Positions 30,678 through 39,881 of a stretch of 64,000 nucleotides of DNA are shown here, piece by piece. Position 1 is the stretch's first letter, and every line of letters begins with the position of its first letter. The stretch lies in the NCBI RefSeq assembly GCF_016741855.1, contig NZ_JAERRH010000002.1, positions 186,001-250,000 of the forward strand, read 5' to 3'. This stretch comes from Streptomyces musisoli. Its GTDB lineage: Bacteria; Actinomycetota; Actinomycetes; Streptomycetales; Streptomycetaceae. The position numbers and the translations under genes are program-made. The notes under the pieces were generated by a model that saw nothing but the letters and a program-made list of their open reading frames with translations, did not search any database and was not told where the DNA came from.

Positions 30678-31655
30678 TCACTCGCCGAAGGTCCGTGCCC
30701 CCTCCTCCGCGAACGTCACCGCGGCCGCGTGGCCGAACAGGCCGGGCAGTCCGCCGGTGTGGACGAAGACCGTACGCTCGCCCGGGCGGATGTCGCCGTC
30801 CCGGACGGCCGCGCGGAGGCCGGCCATGGCCCGGCCCGTGTAGGTCGGGTCCAGGACCAGGCCCTCGGTGCGGGCGGCCAGGCGGAGCGCCTCCGACACC
30901 GGGCCGGTCAGGGCCGCGTAGCCGGCGCCCACCTGGTCCAGGCGGATCCGCAGCCCCTCCGCGTCGACCTCCTCCGTCGTGAGCGGTGCGGCGAACTCCG
31001 CCACCGCCGTGGCCGGGTCGGTCAGCGCGCCCACGTCCACGCCGAGCACCGACCCGCTGCCCAGGGCCGCGACCAGCCCGGCCATGGTGCCGCCCGAGCC
31101 GAGCGCGACCACGGCCGTGCGCAGGCCGGGAAGCTGCTCGCGCAGTTCCGCGCCGCAGCGGGCGTAGCCTCTGGCGCCCAGGGTGCTGGAACCGCCGAAC
31201 GGGATCGGTGCCGGACGCGCGCCGCCCGCCCGCAGGCGTGCGCAGACGTCGGCGGCCGCCGCGTCCAGCCCGGTCTGGTCCACGTCACCGGCCCAGGCGA
31301 GGCGCGCCCCGAACAGCCCGTCCAGTGCCAGGTTCCCGGAGCGCGAGGCGCCCGGGGAGCCGCGCAGGACGAGGACGACGTCCAGGCCGAGCCGGGCGCC
31401 CGCGGCGGCGGTCAGCCGGGCGTGGTTGCTCTGCGGCGCCCCGGTCGTCACGAGCGTGTCGGCACCCTCGGCGAGGGCCGCGCCCAGCGTCCACTCCAGC
31501 TTGCGGATCTTGTTGCCGCCACCGCCCAGACCGGTCAGGTCGTCCCGCTTCACCCAGAGGTCGTCCGGCCCGAGCCCGAGCGCGGCGGCCAGCCGGGGCG
31601 CCGGTTCGACGGGGGTGGGGAAGGTGCCCAGCGGCACGGGAGGCTGATGGTTCAT
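30678..31655 (-). CDS. PLP-dependent D-cysteine desulfhydrase / ACC deaminase-like enzyme
   Basis: A 325-aa fold-type II PLP enzyme. DDLTGLGGGGNKIRKLEW holds the PLP lysine, TTGAPQSNHARLTAAAGARLG follows, and a Ser/Gly-rich phosphate loop VVALGSGGTMAGLVAAL binds the cofactor phosphate. The family covers 1-aminocyclopropane-1-carboxylate deaminase, D-cysteine desulfhydrase and L-cysteate lyase. I cannot separate these by eye, but the D-cysteine desulfhydrase label is the usual one for actinomycete members of this length. GAGGA upstream supports the start at 31655. The 34-bp repeat array begins 58 bp upstream, so its promoter is either in that gap or inside the array. Confidence 0.85.
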   Translation of the reverse strand: MNHQPPVPLGTFPTPVEPAPRLAAALGLGPDDLWVKRDDLTGLGGGGNKIRKLEWTLGAALAEGADTLVTTGAPQSNHARLTAAAGARLGLDVVLVLRGSPGASRSGNLALDGLFGARLAWAGDVDQTGLDAAAADVCARLRAGGARPAPIPFGGSSTLGARGYARCGAELREQLPGLRTAVVALGSGGTMAGLVAALGSGSVLGVDVGALTDPATAVAEFAAPLTTEEVDAEGLRIRLDQVGAGYAALTGPVSEALRLAARTEGLVLDPTYTGRAMAGLRAAVRDGDIRPGERTVFVHTGGLPGLFGHAAAVTFAEEGARTFGE

Positions 31656-31712
31656 GGGGAGGTCCTCGGTTCGGTGGTCGTCCGGCGGAGTCCGGCGCGG
31701 TCGCCCGGCGCC

Positions 31713-32154
31713 ATGACCAGTCGATCACAGCTGCGGCCCCGGCCACATGACCGGTCGATCACGGTCGCGAGCCGGGCCACATGACCGGTCGATCACGGTC
31801 GCGAGCCGGGCCACATGACCGGTCGATCACGGTCGCGAGCCGGGCCACATGACCGGTCGATCACGGTCGCGAGCCGGGCCACATGACCGGTCGATCACGG
31901 TCGCGAGCCGGGCCACATGACCAGTCGATCACGGGCGCGAGCTGAGCCTCACGATCAGTCGATCCTGGCGGTGGTCCCGGCTTCACGGTCAGTCGATCAC
32001 GGCCGCGGTCCCGGCCACGTGGCCAGCCGATCACGGCTGCGGGCCAGCCCTGCTGTCCAGTCACTCGCCGTCGCGACCCCGCTTCAACGGCCAGCCGATC
32101 ACGGCCGCGGTCCCGGCCTCATGGCCGGTCGATCACGGCCGGCCCCCCGCCGTC
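31713..32154. repeat. 34-bp tandem repeat, 13 copies with exact period
   Basis: Units start at 31713 and then every 34 bp to 32121 without any change of period. Copies 2-6 are practically identical; the others carry point changes only. Each unit contains the palindrome GACCGGTC followed by GATCAC. The array ends 8 bp before the stop codon of the VWA gene and fills almost the whole 506-bp gap upstream of the PLP-enzyme gene. There are no unique spacers, so it is not a CRISPR array. Confidence 0.92.
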
Positions 32155-32161
32155 CGGCGTG

Positions 32162-33510
32162 TCACACCGGCAGCAGGTGGGCGACCAGCGTGCTGAGTTG
32201 GCGGGCCGTGCGGCACTCGTGCATCTCGACGAGGTCGGCGTAGGCGGGCGCGGCCGAGTCGCCGGTGCCCCACCGGTCGCGCGGCTCGGGGTTCAGCCAG
32301 TAGACGCGCCGGGCCTGCCGCGCGATCTCGCGTACCGCGGGGAGGTTCGGGTCGCTCATGTTCGTCCGCGCGTCCCCGAGCACAAACACCGTCGTCCGCG
32401 GGCCGACCGCACCGCCGTACCGCTCGGCGAACTCGCCCAGCGCCACGCCGTAGTCGCTGCTGCCGTGCCAGCCCGTGAGCGTGGCCTCGGCGCGGATCCG
32501 GGCGCTGAGCCCGTCGGGGTCGGCGCGGCCGTGGTCGAGCAGGCCGGTCACCTCGTCGAGCCGGTTGACGAAGGCGAACACGCGGACCTTGCCGAACTGG
32601 TCGTGCAGGGCCTGCACGAGGAGCATGGTGAAGTCCGAGAAGCCGGACACCGAGCCGGACACGTCGCACAGCAGCACCAGTTCGGGGCGGACCGGCCGGC
32701 GCCGGCGCAGCACCGGCCGCATCGGCACCCCGCCCGTGGACAGCGAGGAGCGCAGGGTGCGCCGCAGGTCGATCGCGCCGCGCGCGGCCCGGCGGCGGCG
32801 CGCGGCGAGCCGGGTGGCCAGCTTGCGTGCCAGCGGCGCCACGGCCCGGCGCAGCTCCGTCAGCTGGTCGCGGTCGGCGAACAGGAAGTCGACCCGGTCG
32901 GCCGTCGGCCGGACACCGCGCCGCGCGATCTCGTCCCGCCCGCGCCGCTCCGCCACCCGGCGCCGCGCCTCCGCCCCGACCATCCGCCGGAACTCCTCGA
33001 TCCGGCCCCGGATCTCGTCGTCAAGCAGCCGGTCGGCGAACCCCGCGCCGCTGCCTTCCCGGCCCCGGACGTCGGCCCGGACCCGGGCCAACAGGGTCTG
33101 CGGGCGCAGCCGGTCCAGGGTCTGGTAGGCCGACCAGCCGTCCGAGCCCGGTGAACTCCCGTATCCGCCCAGGCCGTCCACCGCCTCCGCCGCCAGCCGG
33201 CCCATCAGCGCCCGGTCGTCGGCGGCCAGCGCCTCCGCGAGCCGGTCGCGCAGGGACTCCCGGTCCCCGGGCGCCTCCCGGGGTCCGCCCACACCCCGCG
33301 GGAAGTAGAGGTCGAAGACCGAGTCGAACAAGGTGCGTTGGCCGGGGCCGTGCAGCAGCGTCGCGGCCAGCCCCTCGCGCAGCAGCTCCCGGTCCGCGAG
33401 GCCCAGCGCCTCCACCGCGCGGGCCGCGTCCACGCTCTCCCCGGTGCCGATCCGCACCCCGTGCGCGCGCAGCGCGCCGACCAGACCCGTGATCCGGTCG
33501 GCCACGGCGG

Positions 33511-33514
<4 letters not shown>
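32162..33514 (-). CDS. VWA-domain (CoxE-like) protein partner of MoxR
   Basis: A 450-aa protein with an Arg-rich central region and a C-terminal von Willebrand A domain. The MIDAS motif is VLLCDVSGSVSGFS, with supporting ELVLL and later FVLGDARTNMSDP. CoxE-like VWA proteins work with MoxR AAA+ ATPases to assemble or activate metal enzymes and complexes. GTG 33514 overlaps the MoxR stop by 4 nt (GTGA), confirming the pair. The enzyme they serve is not in the window. Confidence 0.88.
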
Positions 33515-34368
<854 letters not shown>

Positions 34369-34434
34369 CGGGGCCTCCGGCGGGTCGGGGAGCAGAGTCC
34401 ACGGGCGAGCAGATCCAAGTCTCTATCTAAGCGC

Positions 34435-34471
34435 TTGTTCAGTACTCGCGCCACGGTATACACCGATCGGT
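34435..34471 (+). promoter_or_regulatory. TetR promoter with overlapping palindromic operator
   Basis: TTGTTC (34435-34440) and TATACA (34457-34462) are separated by 16 bp and resemble a principal-sigma promoter. The perfect palindrome ACCGATCGGT (34462-34471) overlaps its end, 34 bp before the TetR start codon, so autorepression is likely. Confidence 0.5.
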
Positions 34472-34504
34472 TTCCGTTCCGTCCGGCCGCGGTACCCTCG
34501 CCGT

Positions 34505-35089
34505 ATGGCCACCACAGAGAAGGCGTCGGCGAAGGCGTCCCCGCGCGACCGGCTGCTCGACGCCGCCGCCCGGCTCTCCTACCGGGACGGCGTCTCCGTC
34601 GGCGTCGAGGCGCTGTGCCGGGCGGCCGGCGTGTCCAAGCGGTCGATGTACCAGCTGTTCGACAGCAAGGACGCGATGCTGGCCGCGAGCCTGGAGCGGC
34701 GCATCCCCGGGTACGAGGACCGGCTCGCCCACCCCGACCCCGGCTCCGCCACCCCGCGCGAGCGCATCCTGTACGTCTTCGAACAGCTGGCGCTGACCTC
34801 CCGGGACGCCGACTTCCACGGCTGCCCGTACCTGGCGGTGCTGGTCGAGCTGAAGGACCCGGAGCATCCGGCGAGCGTGGTCGCCCGCGGGGTCAAGGAG
34901 CGTCTGGCGGCACGCTTGCGCGCCGAGGCGGAGCAGGGCGGCGCCCGCGATCCCGAGCTGCTCGCCCGCCAGCTCGTCCTCGTCTTCGACGGCGCCAGTG
35001 CCCGGGCCGGTGCCGGGGTGGAGCGCCTGGACGACGGACTCGTCACGGCGACGGTGACCGCGCTGCTGGACGCGGGCGGCGTGCACTAG
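34505..35089 (+). CDS. TetR-family transcriptional regulator
   Basis: A 194-aa TetR repressor. The HTH is LLDAAARLSYRDGVSVGVEALCRAAGVSKRSMYQLFDSKD, followed by a helical ligand domain (HGCPYLAVLVELKDPEHPAS) typical of the small-quinone/solvent-sensing branch. ATG 34505 follows a promoter with an overlapping palindrome and is divergent from moxR. A 10-bp hairpin lies just beyond the stop. Ligand and other targets are unknown. Confidence 0.87.
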   Translation: MATTEKASAKASPRDRLLDAAARLSYRDGVSVGVEALCRAAGVSKRSMYQLFDSKDAMLAASLERRIPGYEDRLAHPDPGSATPRERILYVFEQLALTSRDADFHGCPYLAVLVELKDPEHPASVVARGVKERLAARLRAEAEQGGARDPELLARQLVLVFDGASARAGAGVERLDDGLVTATVTALLDAGGVH

Positions 35090-35095
35090 ACCGCT

Positions 35096-35131
35096 CGTCC
35101 GGATCATGCCGGGCTCGGCCCGATCCGGACG
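35096..35131 (+). terminator. Hairpin terminator after TetR gene
   Basis: CGTCCGGATC (35096-35105) pairs with GATCCGGACG (35122-35131); a smaller internal stem is possible in the 16-nt loop. It starts 6 bp after the TetR stop. Confidence 0.7.
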
Positions 35132-35261
35132 GAAGACCCCGGGCGCCGGGGCGCCACCGCCCCTCACCGGCACGGCGGCAGGAGCGGGGGAGACCGGCGC
35201 GCCTACCCGTACGGGCCACCACAACGCGCCGATCCGCTCGCCCGACCGGTGCAATGGACCC

Positions 35262-35942
35262 GTGACCGCGCCCCCGGACGACTGCCTCGCGCGCAACGAA
35301 TGGATCTGCGGCGCCTATCTGAGCACGCGTCGGCAGGTCCTGTTCGACGCGGTGGTCCAGCACCTCCAGCTGACCTTCCTGTCGGTCCTGATCGGCCTGA
35401 TCATCGCGCTGCCGCTCGCGGTGCTCGCCCGCCGCTGGCGCTGGGTGGCCGGTCCGGTCCTCGCGGGCACGACGATCCTCTACACGATCCCGTCGCTGGC
35501 GATGTTCTCCCTGCTCCTGCCCCTCTACGGCCTCTCGGCCGGCCTCGTCGTCGCCGGGCTGGTGCTGTACTCCCTCACCCTGCTCGTGCGGAACCTCCTC
35601 GCGGGCCTGCGCGCGGTCCCCGAGGAGACCCGGCAGGCCGCGCGGGGCCTCGGCCACGGTCCCGTCCGCCTGCTGCTCACCGTGGAGCTGCCCCTCGCCC
35701 TGCCCGCCGCGATGGCCGGCCTGCGCATCGCCACCGTCTCGGCGGTCTCCCTGGTCACGGTCGGCGCGATCGTCGGCTTCGGCGGGCTCGGCAACCTCAT
35801 CTACTCGGGCATGAACACCTACTTCAAGGCCCAGGTGCTCACCGCGTCCGTGCTGTGTGTGCTGATCGCCGTCGCCGCGGACCTGCTCCTGCTGGGCGTG
35901 CAGCGGCTGATCACGCCCTGGGCCAGGGCGGACCGGGCATGA
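35262..35942 (+). CDS. ABC transporter permease, glycine-betaine/choline (OpuC/ProW) type
   Basis: A 226-aa membrane protein with about six helices and the BPD_transp_1 EAA-type loop (AVPEETRQAARGLGHGPVRLLLTVELPLALP). It is characteristic of osmoprotectant importers, which move betaine, choline or proline inward. GTG 35262 is the best available start, with a weak ribosome site. It overlaps the second permease by 4 nt, and that in turn overlaps the binding-protein gene, so the three genes form one operon. Confidence 0.88.
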   Translation: MTAPPDDCLARNEWICGAYLSTRRQVLFDAVVQHLQLTFLSVLIGLIIALPLAVLARRWRWVAGPVLAGTTILYTIPSLAMFSLLLPLYGLSAGLVVAGLVLYSLTLLVRNLLAGLRAVPEETRQAARGLGHGPVRLLLTVELPLALPAAMAGLRIATVSAVSLVTVGAIVGFGGLGNLIYSGMNTYFKAQVLTASVLCVLIAVAADLLLLGVQRLITPWARADRA

Positions 35943-36610
35943 GCACCCTCGCCGCGAGCTGGGACTGGCTCACCGATCCCGCCCACTGGCCGGGCGAGGA
36001 CGGCATCCGGCACCGGTTGCTCCAGCACCTGGTGCTCACCGTGGTCTGCCTCCTCCTCAGCTGTCTGATCGCCCTGCCCGTCGCCCTCGTCCTCGGCCAC
36101 CTCGGCAAGGGCGGCGCGCTCGCCGTGAACATCTCCAACGTCGGCCGGGCCGTCCCCACCTTCGCCGTCCTGGTGCTGCTCCTGCTGACCCCCGTCGGGA
36201 GGTGGGGGGAGGGGCCCACGGTGGTCGCCCTGGTGCTGTTCGCCGTGCCGCCGCTGCTCACCAACGCCTACGTCGGCATGCGCGAGGTCGACCGCGGCGT
36301 CGTCCAGGCCGCCCGGGGCATGGGGATGACCGGCCGGCAGCTGTTGTTCCGCGTGGAGCTGCCGCTTTCGCTGCCGCTGCTGCTGAACGGGGTCCGGATC
36401 GCCGCCGTCCAGCTCGTCGCCACCGCGACCATCGCGGCGCTCGCGGGCGGCGGCGGCCTCGGCCGGATCATCACGGCGGGATTCAACCTGGCCAGCACGC
36501 CCATGGTGGTGGCGGGCGCACTCCTCGTCGCGGTGTTCGCCCTGCTCGTTGAGGCCGCCTTCGAGGTCGCCGAACGCCTGGCACCGAAGTGGGCCCGGGG
36601 CGGCCGGTGA
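35939..36610 (+). CDS. Second ABC permease of osmoprotectant importer
   Basis: A 223-aa homologue of the preceding permease with the same EAA loop (VDRGVVQAARGMGMTGRQLLFRVELPLSLP). The two presumably form a heterodimeric channel, as in OpuCB/OpuCD. ATG 35939 overlaps the upstream stop (ATGA), and its own stop overlaps the next start (GTGA). Located in the cytoplasmic membrane. Confidence 0.9.
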   Translation: MSTLAASWDWLTDPAHWPGEDGIRHRLLQHLVLTVVCLLLSCLIALPVALVLGHLGKGGALAVNISNVGRAVPTFAVLVLLLLTPVGRWGEGPTVVALVLFAVPPLLTNAYVGMREVDRGVVQAARGMGMTGRQLLFRVELPLSLPLLLNGVRIAAVQLVATATIAALAGGGGLGRIITAGFNLASTPMVVAGALLVAVFALLVEAAFEVAERLAPKWARGGR

Positions 36611-37545
36611 GGGGCCGCACCGCGGCGGCGGCCGCGCTGCTCGCCCTCACGGCCTGCACCGCGGGCCCCTCCCTGGAGAACAGGGGCCAGGTCACCGCCT
36701 CGCCCGGCGACAGCCACCACCTGACCATCGGATCGGCCGGCTTCACCGAGAGCGACCTGCTCGCCCAGATATACGCGCAACTGCTGAACCGGGCCGGCTA
36801 CCGGACGTCGATCCTCACGGTCGCCAACCGGGAGCTGTACGAACCGGCCCTGGAATCGGGCCGGATCGACGTCGTACCGGAGTACGCGGCCACGTTCGCG
36901 GACTGGCTCAACGCCAAGACCCACGGCGCGGACGCGAAGCCCGTCGGCTCTCCCGACCTCGACGCCACCATGAAGGCGCTGCGGACACTCGCCGCACCCC
37001 GCGGCCTCACGGTCCTCCCACCCGGCCGGGCGGTCGACCAGAACGCCTTCGCGGTCAGCGCCGGCTACGCCCGAAGGCACGGCCTCGAGACCCTCGGCGA
37101 CCTGGGCGCCGCGAAGCTGAAGGTGCGGCTCGCCGCCGGCGACGAGTGCGTCCAACGGCCGTACTGCGCGCCGGGCCTGAAGAAGGTGTACGGCATCGAC
37201 ATCACCGGGGTCGACCCCAAGGGCGTCGGCACGACCCAGGCCAAGCGGGCCGTGCAGGACGGCCGGGACCAGATGGTGCTGACCACCACCACGGACGCCA
37301 CCCTCGACCTGTTCGGCCTGGTCCTGCTCGCCGACGACAGGCACCTGCAGAACGCCGACTACGTCGTCCCGGTCGTCAACCGCTCCCGCGCGGGCAGCGA
37401 GCGCGTGGCCAGGGCGCTGGGCAGGCTCAACGGCGTCCTGACGACCAAGGACCTGGCGCGGCTCAACCAGCAGGTCGACGCCTGGCGCCGGCTGCCCGCC
37501 GACGTGGCCCGCACGTACCTGAAGGACAAGGGCCTGCTGAAGTGA
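36607..37545 (+). CDS. Osmoprotectant-binding lipoprotein (OpuAC/QAT family)
   Basis: A 312-aa solute-binding protein. The signal peptide ends in a lipobox (LLALTACTAG), so it is anchored to the outer face of the membrane. The body starts LTIGSAGFTESDLLAQIYAQLL and continues with RIDVVPEYAATFADW, the QAT (quaternary amine) binding pattern. A small Cys pair (DECVQRPYC) is present. GTG 36607 overlaps the permease stop. It delivers betaine/choline-type solutes to the two permeases. Confidence 0.9.
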   Translation: MRGRTAAAAALLALTACTAGPSLENRGQVTASPGDSHHLTIGSAGFTESDLLAQIYAQLLNRAGYRTSILTVANRELYEPALESGRIDVVPEYAATFADWLNAKTHGADAKPVGSPDLDATMKALRTLAAPRGLTVLPPGRAVDQNAFAVSAGYARRHGLETLGDLGAAKLKVRLAAGDECVQRPYCAPGLKKVYGIDITGVDPKGVGTTQAKRAVQDGRDQMVLTTTTDATLDLFGLVLLADDRHLQNADYVVPVVNRSRAGSERVARALGRLNGVLTTKDLARLNQQVDAWRRLPADVARTYLKDKGLLK

Positions 37546-37551
37546 TGCGCG

Positions 37552-38706
37552 TCAGGCGTCCGACACCGAGTGGAAGCCGGCCTGCCCCCGTGTCACACCC
37601 CGCGCGTCCGCGTCCACCGAGCGGCGCAGCGCCTCGTGCAGCTTCGCCGGGGTGAGCACGCCCAAAAACCGTGCCCCGTCCAGTACGGCGACCCACCCGG
37701 CGTCGTGCTGGAGCATTACCCCGAAGGCCTGCTTCAGCGGTGCGCCCACCGGCACCCAGGCGGTCATCCGGTGCACGAGGTCCCCGACCGTGCCGCCCGC
37801 CGCCAGCTCGTCGATGCCGACCCAGCCGCGCAGGTCACCGCCCGGGTCCAGGACCACCGCCCACCGCGCGTCCTCGGCCCGCAGCCGCCGCGCGGCCCGC
37901 TCGGCGGGCTCGTCCCCCCGGGCCACGGGCGGCTGCTCCAGATCGTCCGGCTCGATCTCGGTCACCGACAGCCGCTTCAGTCCCCGGTCGGCGCCCACGA
38001 AGCCGGCGACGTAAGCGGTCGCGGGCGCCCCGAGCACCGCGCCGGGCGTGTCGAACTGCTCGATGCGGCCCTGCCCGTACACGGCGATGCGGTCGCCGAG
38101 CCGGACGGCCTCCTCGATGTCGTGCGTGACCAGCAGCACCGTCTTGCGCACCGCGGCCTGCATGCGCAGGAACTCGTCCTGGAGCTGCTCGCGCACGACC
38201 GGGTCGACCGCGCCGAACGGCTCGTCCATCAGCAGCACCGGTGGATCCGCGGCCAGCGCCCGGGCCACGCCGACCCGCTGCCGCTGCCCGCCCGACAGCT
38301 GCTGCGGATACCGGGGGCCGTACGTCCTCGGGTCCAGACCCACCAGGTCCAGCAGCTCGGCCGCGCGGGCCCGGGCCTTCGCCCGCTTCCAGCCGAGCAG
38401 CGCGGGCACGGTCGCGGTGTTGTCCAGGACGGTGCGGTGGGGGAAGAGGCCGACCTGCTGGATGACGTAGCCGATGCGGCGGCGCAGCCGCACCGGGTCC
38501 ACGGCCGCGATGTCCTCACCGCCGACGAAGATCCGGCCGGAGGTCGGCTCGATGAGCCGGTTCACCATCATCATGGTCGTCGTCTTGCCGCATCCGGACG
38601 GCCCGACGAGGGTGACCAGTTCCCCCTCCGACACCTCGAAGGAGAGGTCGTCCACGGCCGTCGTACCGTCCGGGTACCGCTTGGTGACCTGCTCGAACCG
38701 GATCAT
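37552..38706 (-). CDS. ABC transporter ATPase with CBS domains (OpuCA/ProV type)
   Basis: A 384-aa ATPase: Walker A GPSGCGKTTT (about residues 36-45), Q-loop, signature LSGGQRQR, Walker B VLLMDEPFGAVD. A C-terminal pair of CBS domains (about 265-370) probably senses ionic strength or nucleotides. It is the expected energiser of the adjacent permeases and binding protein, but is encoded on the opposite strand, converging on them with only 6 bp between stops. GAGGG lies almost directly against ATG 38706, closer than normal, so the exact start is slightly uncertain. Confidence 0.9.
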   Translation of the reverse strand: MIRFEQVTKRYPDGTTAVDDLSFEVSEGELVTLVGPSGCGKTTTMMMVNRLIEPTSGRIFVGGEDIAAVDPVRLRRRIGYVIQQVGLFPHRTVLDNTATVPALLGWKRAKARARAAELLDLVGLDPRTYGPRYPQQLSGGQRQRVGVARALAADPPVLLMDEPFGAVDPVVREQLQDEFLRMQAAVRKTVLLVTHDIEEAVRLGDRIAVYGQGRIEQFDTPGAVLGAPATAYVAGFVGADRGLKRLSVTEIEPDDLEQPPVARGDEPAERAARRLRAEDARWAVVLDPGGDLRGWVGIDELAAGGTVGDLVHRMTAWVPVGAPLKQAFGVMLQHDAGWVAVLDGARFLGVLTPAKLHEALRRSVDADARGVTRGQAGFHSVSDA

Positions 38707-38774
38707 TCCCTCACGCTACGGCAGGTCCCCCCGCGGCTCATCCCGCCGTGCCCCGGCCGGCGGAAGCCGGGCGG

Positions 38775-39776
38775 TCACCGCCCCACCGTCAGCACGATCT
38801 TGCCGTACTGAGCGCCCGCCTCCATGTACCGGTGGGCCTCCACGACGTCCTCCAGCGGGAAGGTGCGGTCGACCACCGGGCGCAGGGAGCCGGTGCGCAG
38901 CCCGGAGTCGACGAAGGCGACGGCGCGTCGCATCCGTTCGGGGATCGCCAGGACCTCGCGGGTCACGGTGTACGTGCGCATGTTCAGCGCGGGCATCCCC
39001 AGGTCGAACCCGGGAAACGGGGTGGGCTCGCCGCTCTGCATCCCCCACAGCAGCAGCGTTCCGCCGGCGGCCACGGCCCTGCCGAGGTCCAGCACGCCCG
39101 GCCCCGCGACGGCGTCGAGGACCGACTCGGCGCCCCGGCCCCCGGTCAGCTCCAGCACCCGCCCGGCCACGTCCTCCTCGTCGGAGACGATCACCTCGGC
39201 GGCGCCGTCGTCCAGCAGGCGCTCCCGCTTGGCGGGGGTCCGGGTGACGGCGACGGGCGTGGCGCCGAGCCGGTTCGCGGTCTGGATCGCGGCGAGACCG
39301 AGGCTGCTGGAGGCAGCGTTCACGACGACCACGTCACCGGCCCGGATGCCGCCGACCTCCACCATCGCGCCGTACGCCGTCAGATAGGGCATCCACACCG
39401 CCGCTCCGCCGACCGGGTCCACCTCGGGGGACCGGGGCAGCAGCGCGGACGCGGGCACGAGCGCGCGTTCGGCGTACACGCCGTAGTCGTTGTGCGAGAA
39501 GCTCGGGACGACACTGACCGGCTGCCCGGGTGCGACGGCGGTCACGCCGGGGCCGACGGCCTCCACCACGCCCGCCGCCTCGTTGCCGAGCCGGGCCGGG
39601 AACCGCTTGACCGGATCGATGTACCGGCCGCTGCGGAACAGTCCGTCGGCCCGGTTCACGCCGATGGCCTCGATGCGCAGCAGCACCTCGCCGGGACCCG
39701 GCTCGCCCGGCTCCACGTCCTCCAGCCGCAGCACCTCGGGCCCGCCGGTCTCGTGGAACCGCACCGTCTTCGCCAT
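38775..39776 (-). CDS. Zinc-independent MDR oxidoreductase (quinone oxidoreductase-like)
   Basis: A 333-aa medium-chain reductase: an N-terminal GroES-like domain (LLRIEAIGVNRADGLFRSGRY) and an NADPH-binding fold (VVVNAASSSLGLAAIQTANRLGA). The structural and catalytic Zn ligands are absent, as in quinone oxidoreductases. It likely reduces quinones or enones using NADPH. ATG 39776 is preceded by GGGGGAG. The upstream region has a TTGACA box and two dyads, suggesting redox- or ligand-controlled expression. Confidence 0.87.
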   Translation of the reverse strand: MAKTVRFHETGGPEVLRLEDVEPGEPGPGEVLLRIEAIGVNRADGLFRSGRYIDPVKRFPARLGNEAAGVVEAVGPGVTAVAPGQPVSVVPSFSHNDYGVYAERALVPASALLPRSPEVDPVGGAAVWMPYLTAYGAMVEVGGIRAGDVVVVNAASSSLGLAAIQTANRLGATPVAVTRTPAKRERLLDDGAAEVIVSDEEDVAGRVLELTGGRGAESVLDAVAGPGVLDLGRAVAAGGTLLLWGMQSGEPTPFPGFDLGMPALNMRTYTVTREVLAIPERMRRAVAFVDSGLRTGSLRPVVDRTFPLEDVVEAHRYMEAGAQYGKIVLTVGR

Positions 39777-39791
39777 GTCAACTCCCCCTCG

Positions 39792-39860
39792 TCATCACGG
39801 TGATCACTCACACTGTGCGCCAAAGTACGATGACTGTCAAACTACGAAGAGAGTCGTACT
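39792..39860 (-). promoter_or_regulatory. Promoter/operator region of the oxidoreductase gene
   Basis: On the minus strand a TTGACA box (+ 39834-39839) is flanked by an inverted repeat, AGTACGA (39824-39830) and TCGTACT (39854-39860). A second dyad, ATCAC-G-GTGAT, lies nearer the start codon at about 39795-39805. The arrangement suggests a HxlR- or TetR-type operator; no such regulator gene is adjacent. Confidence 0.4.
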
Positions 39861-39881
39861 ACGGAGTGGGGCGGTGGAGGG

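Noticed and set aside
31713-32154. The 34-bp array as a CRISPR locus
   Set aside because: Units are directly adjacent with no unique spacers, and no cas genes are nearby.
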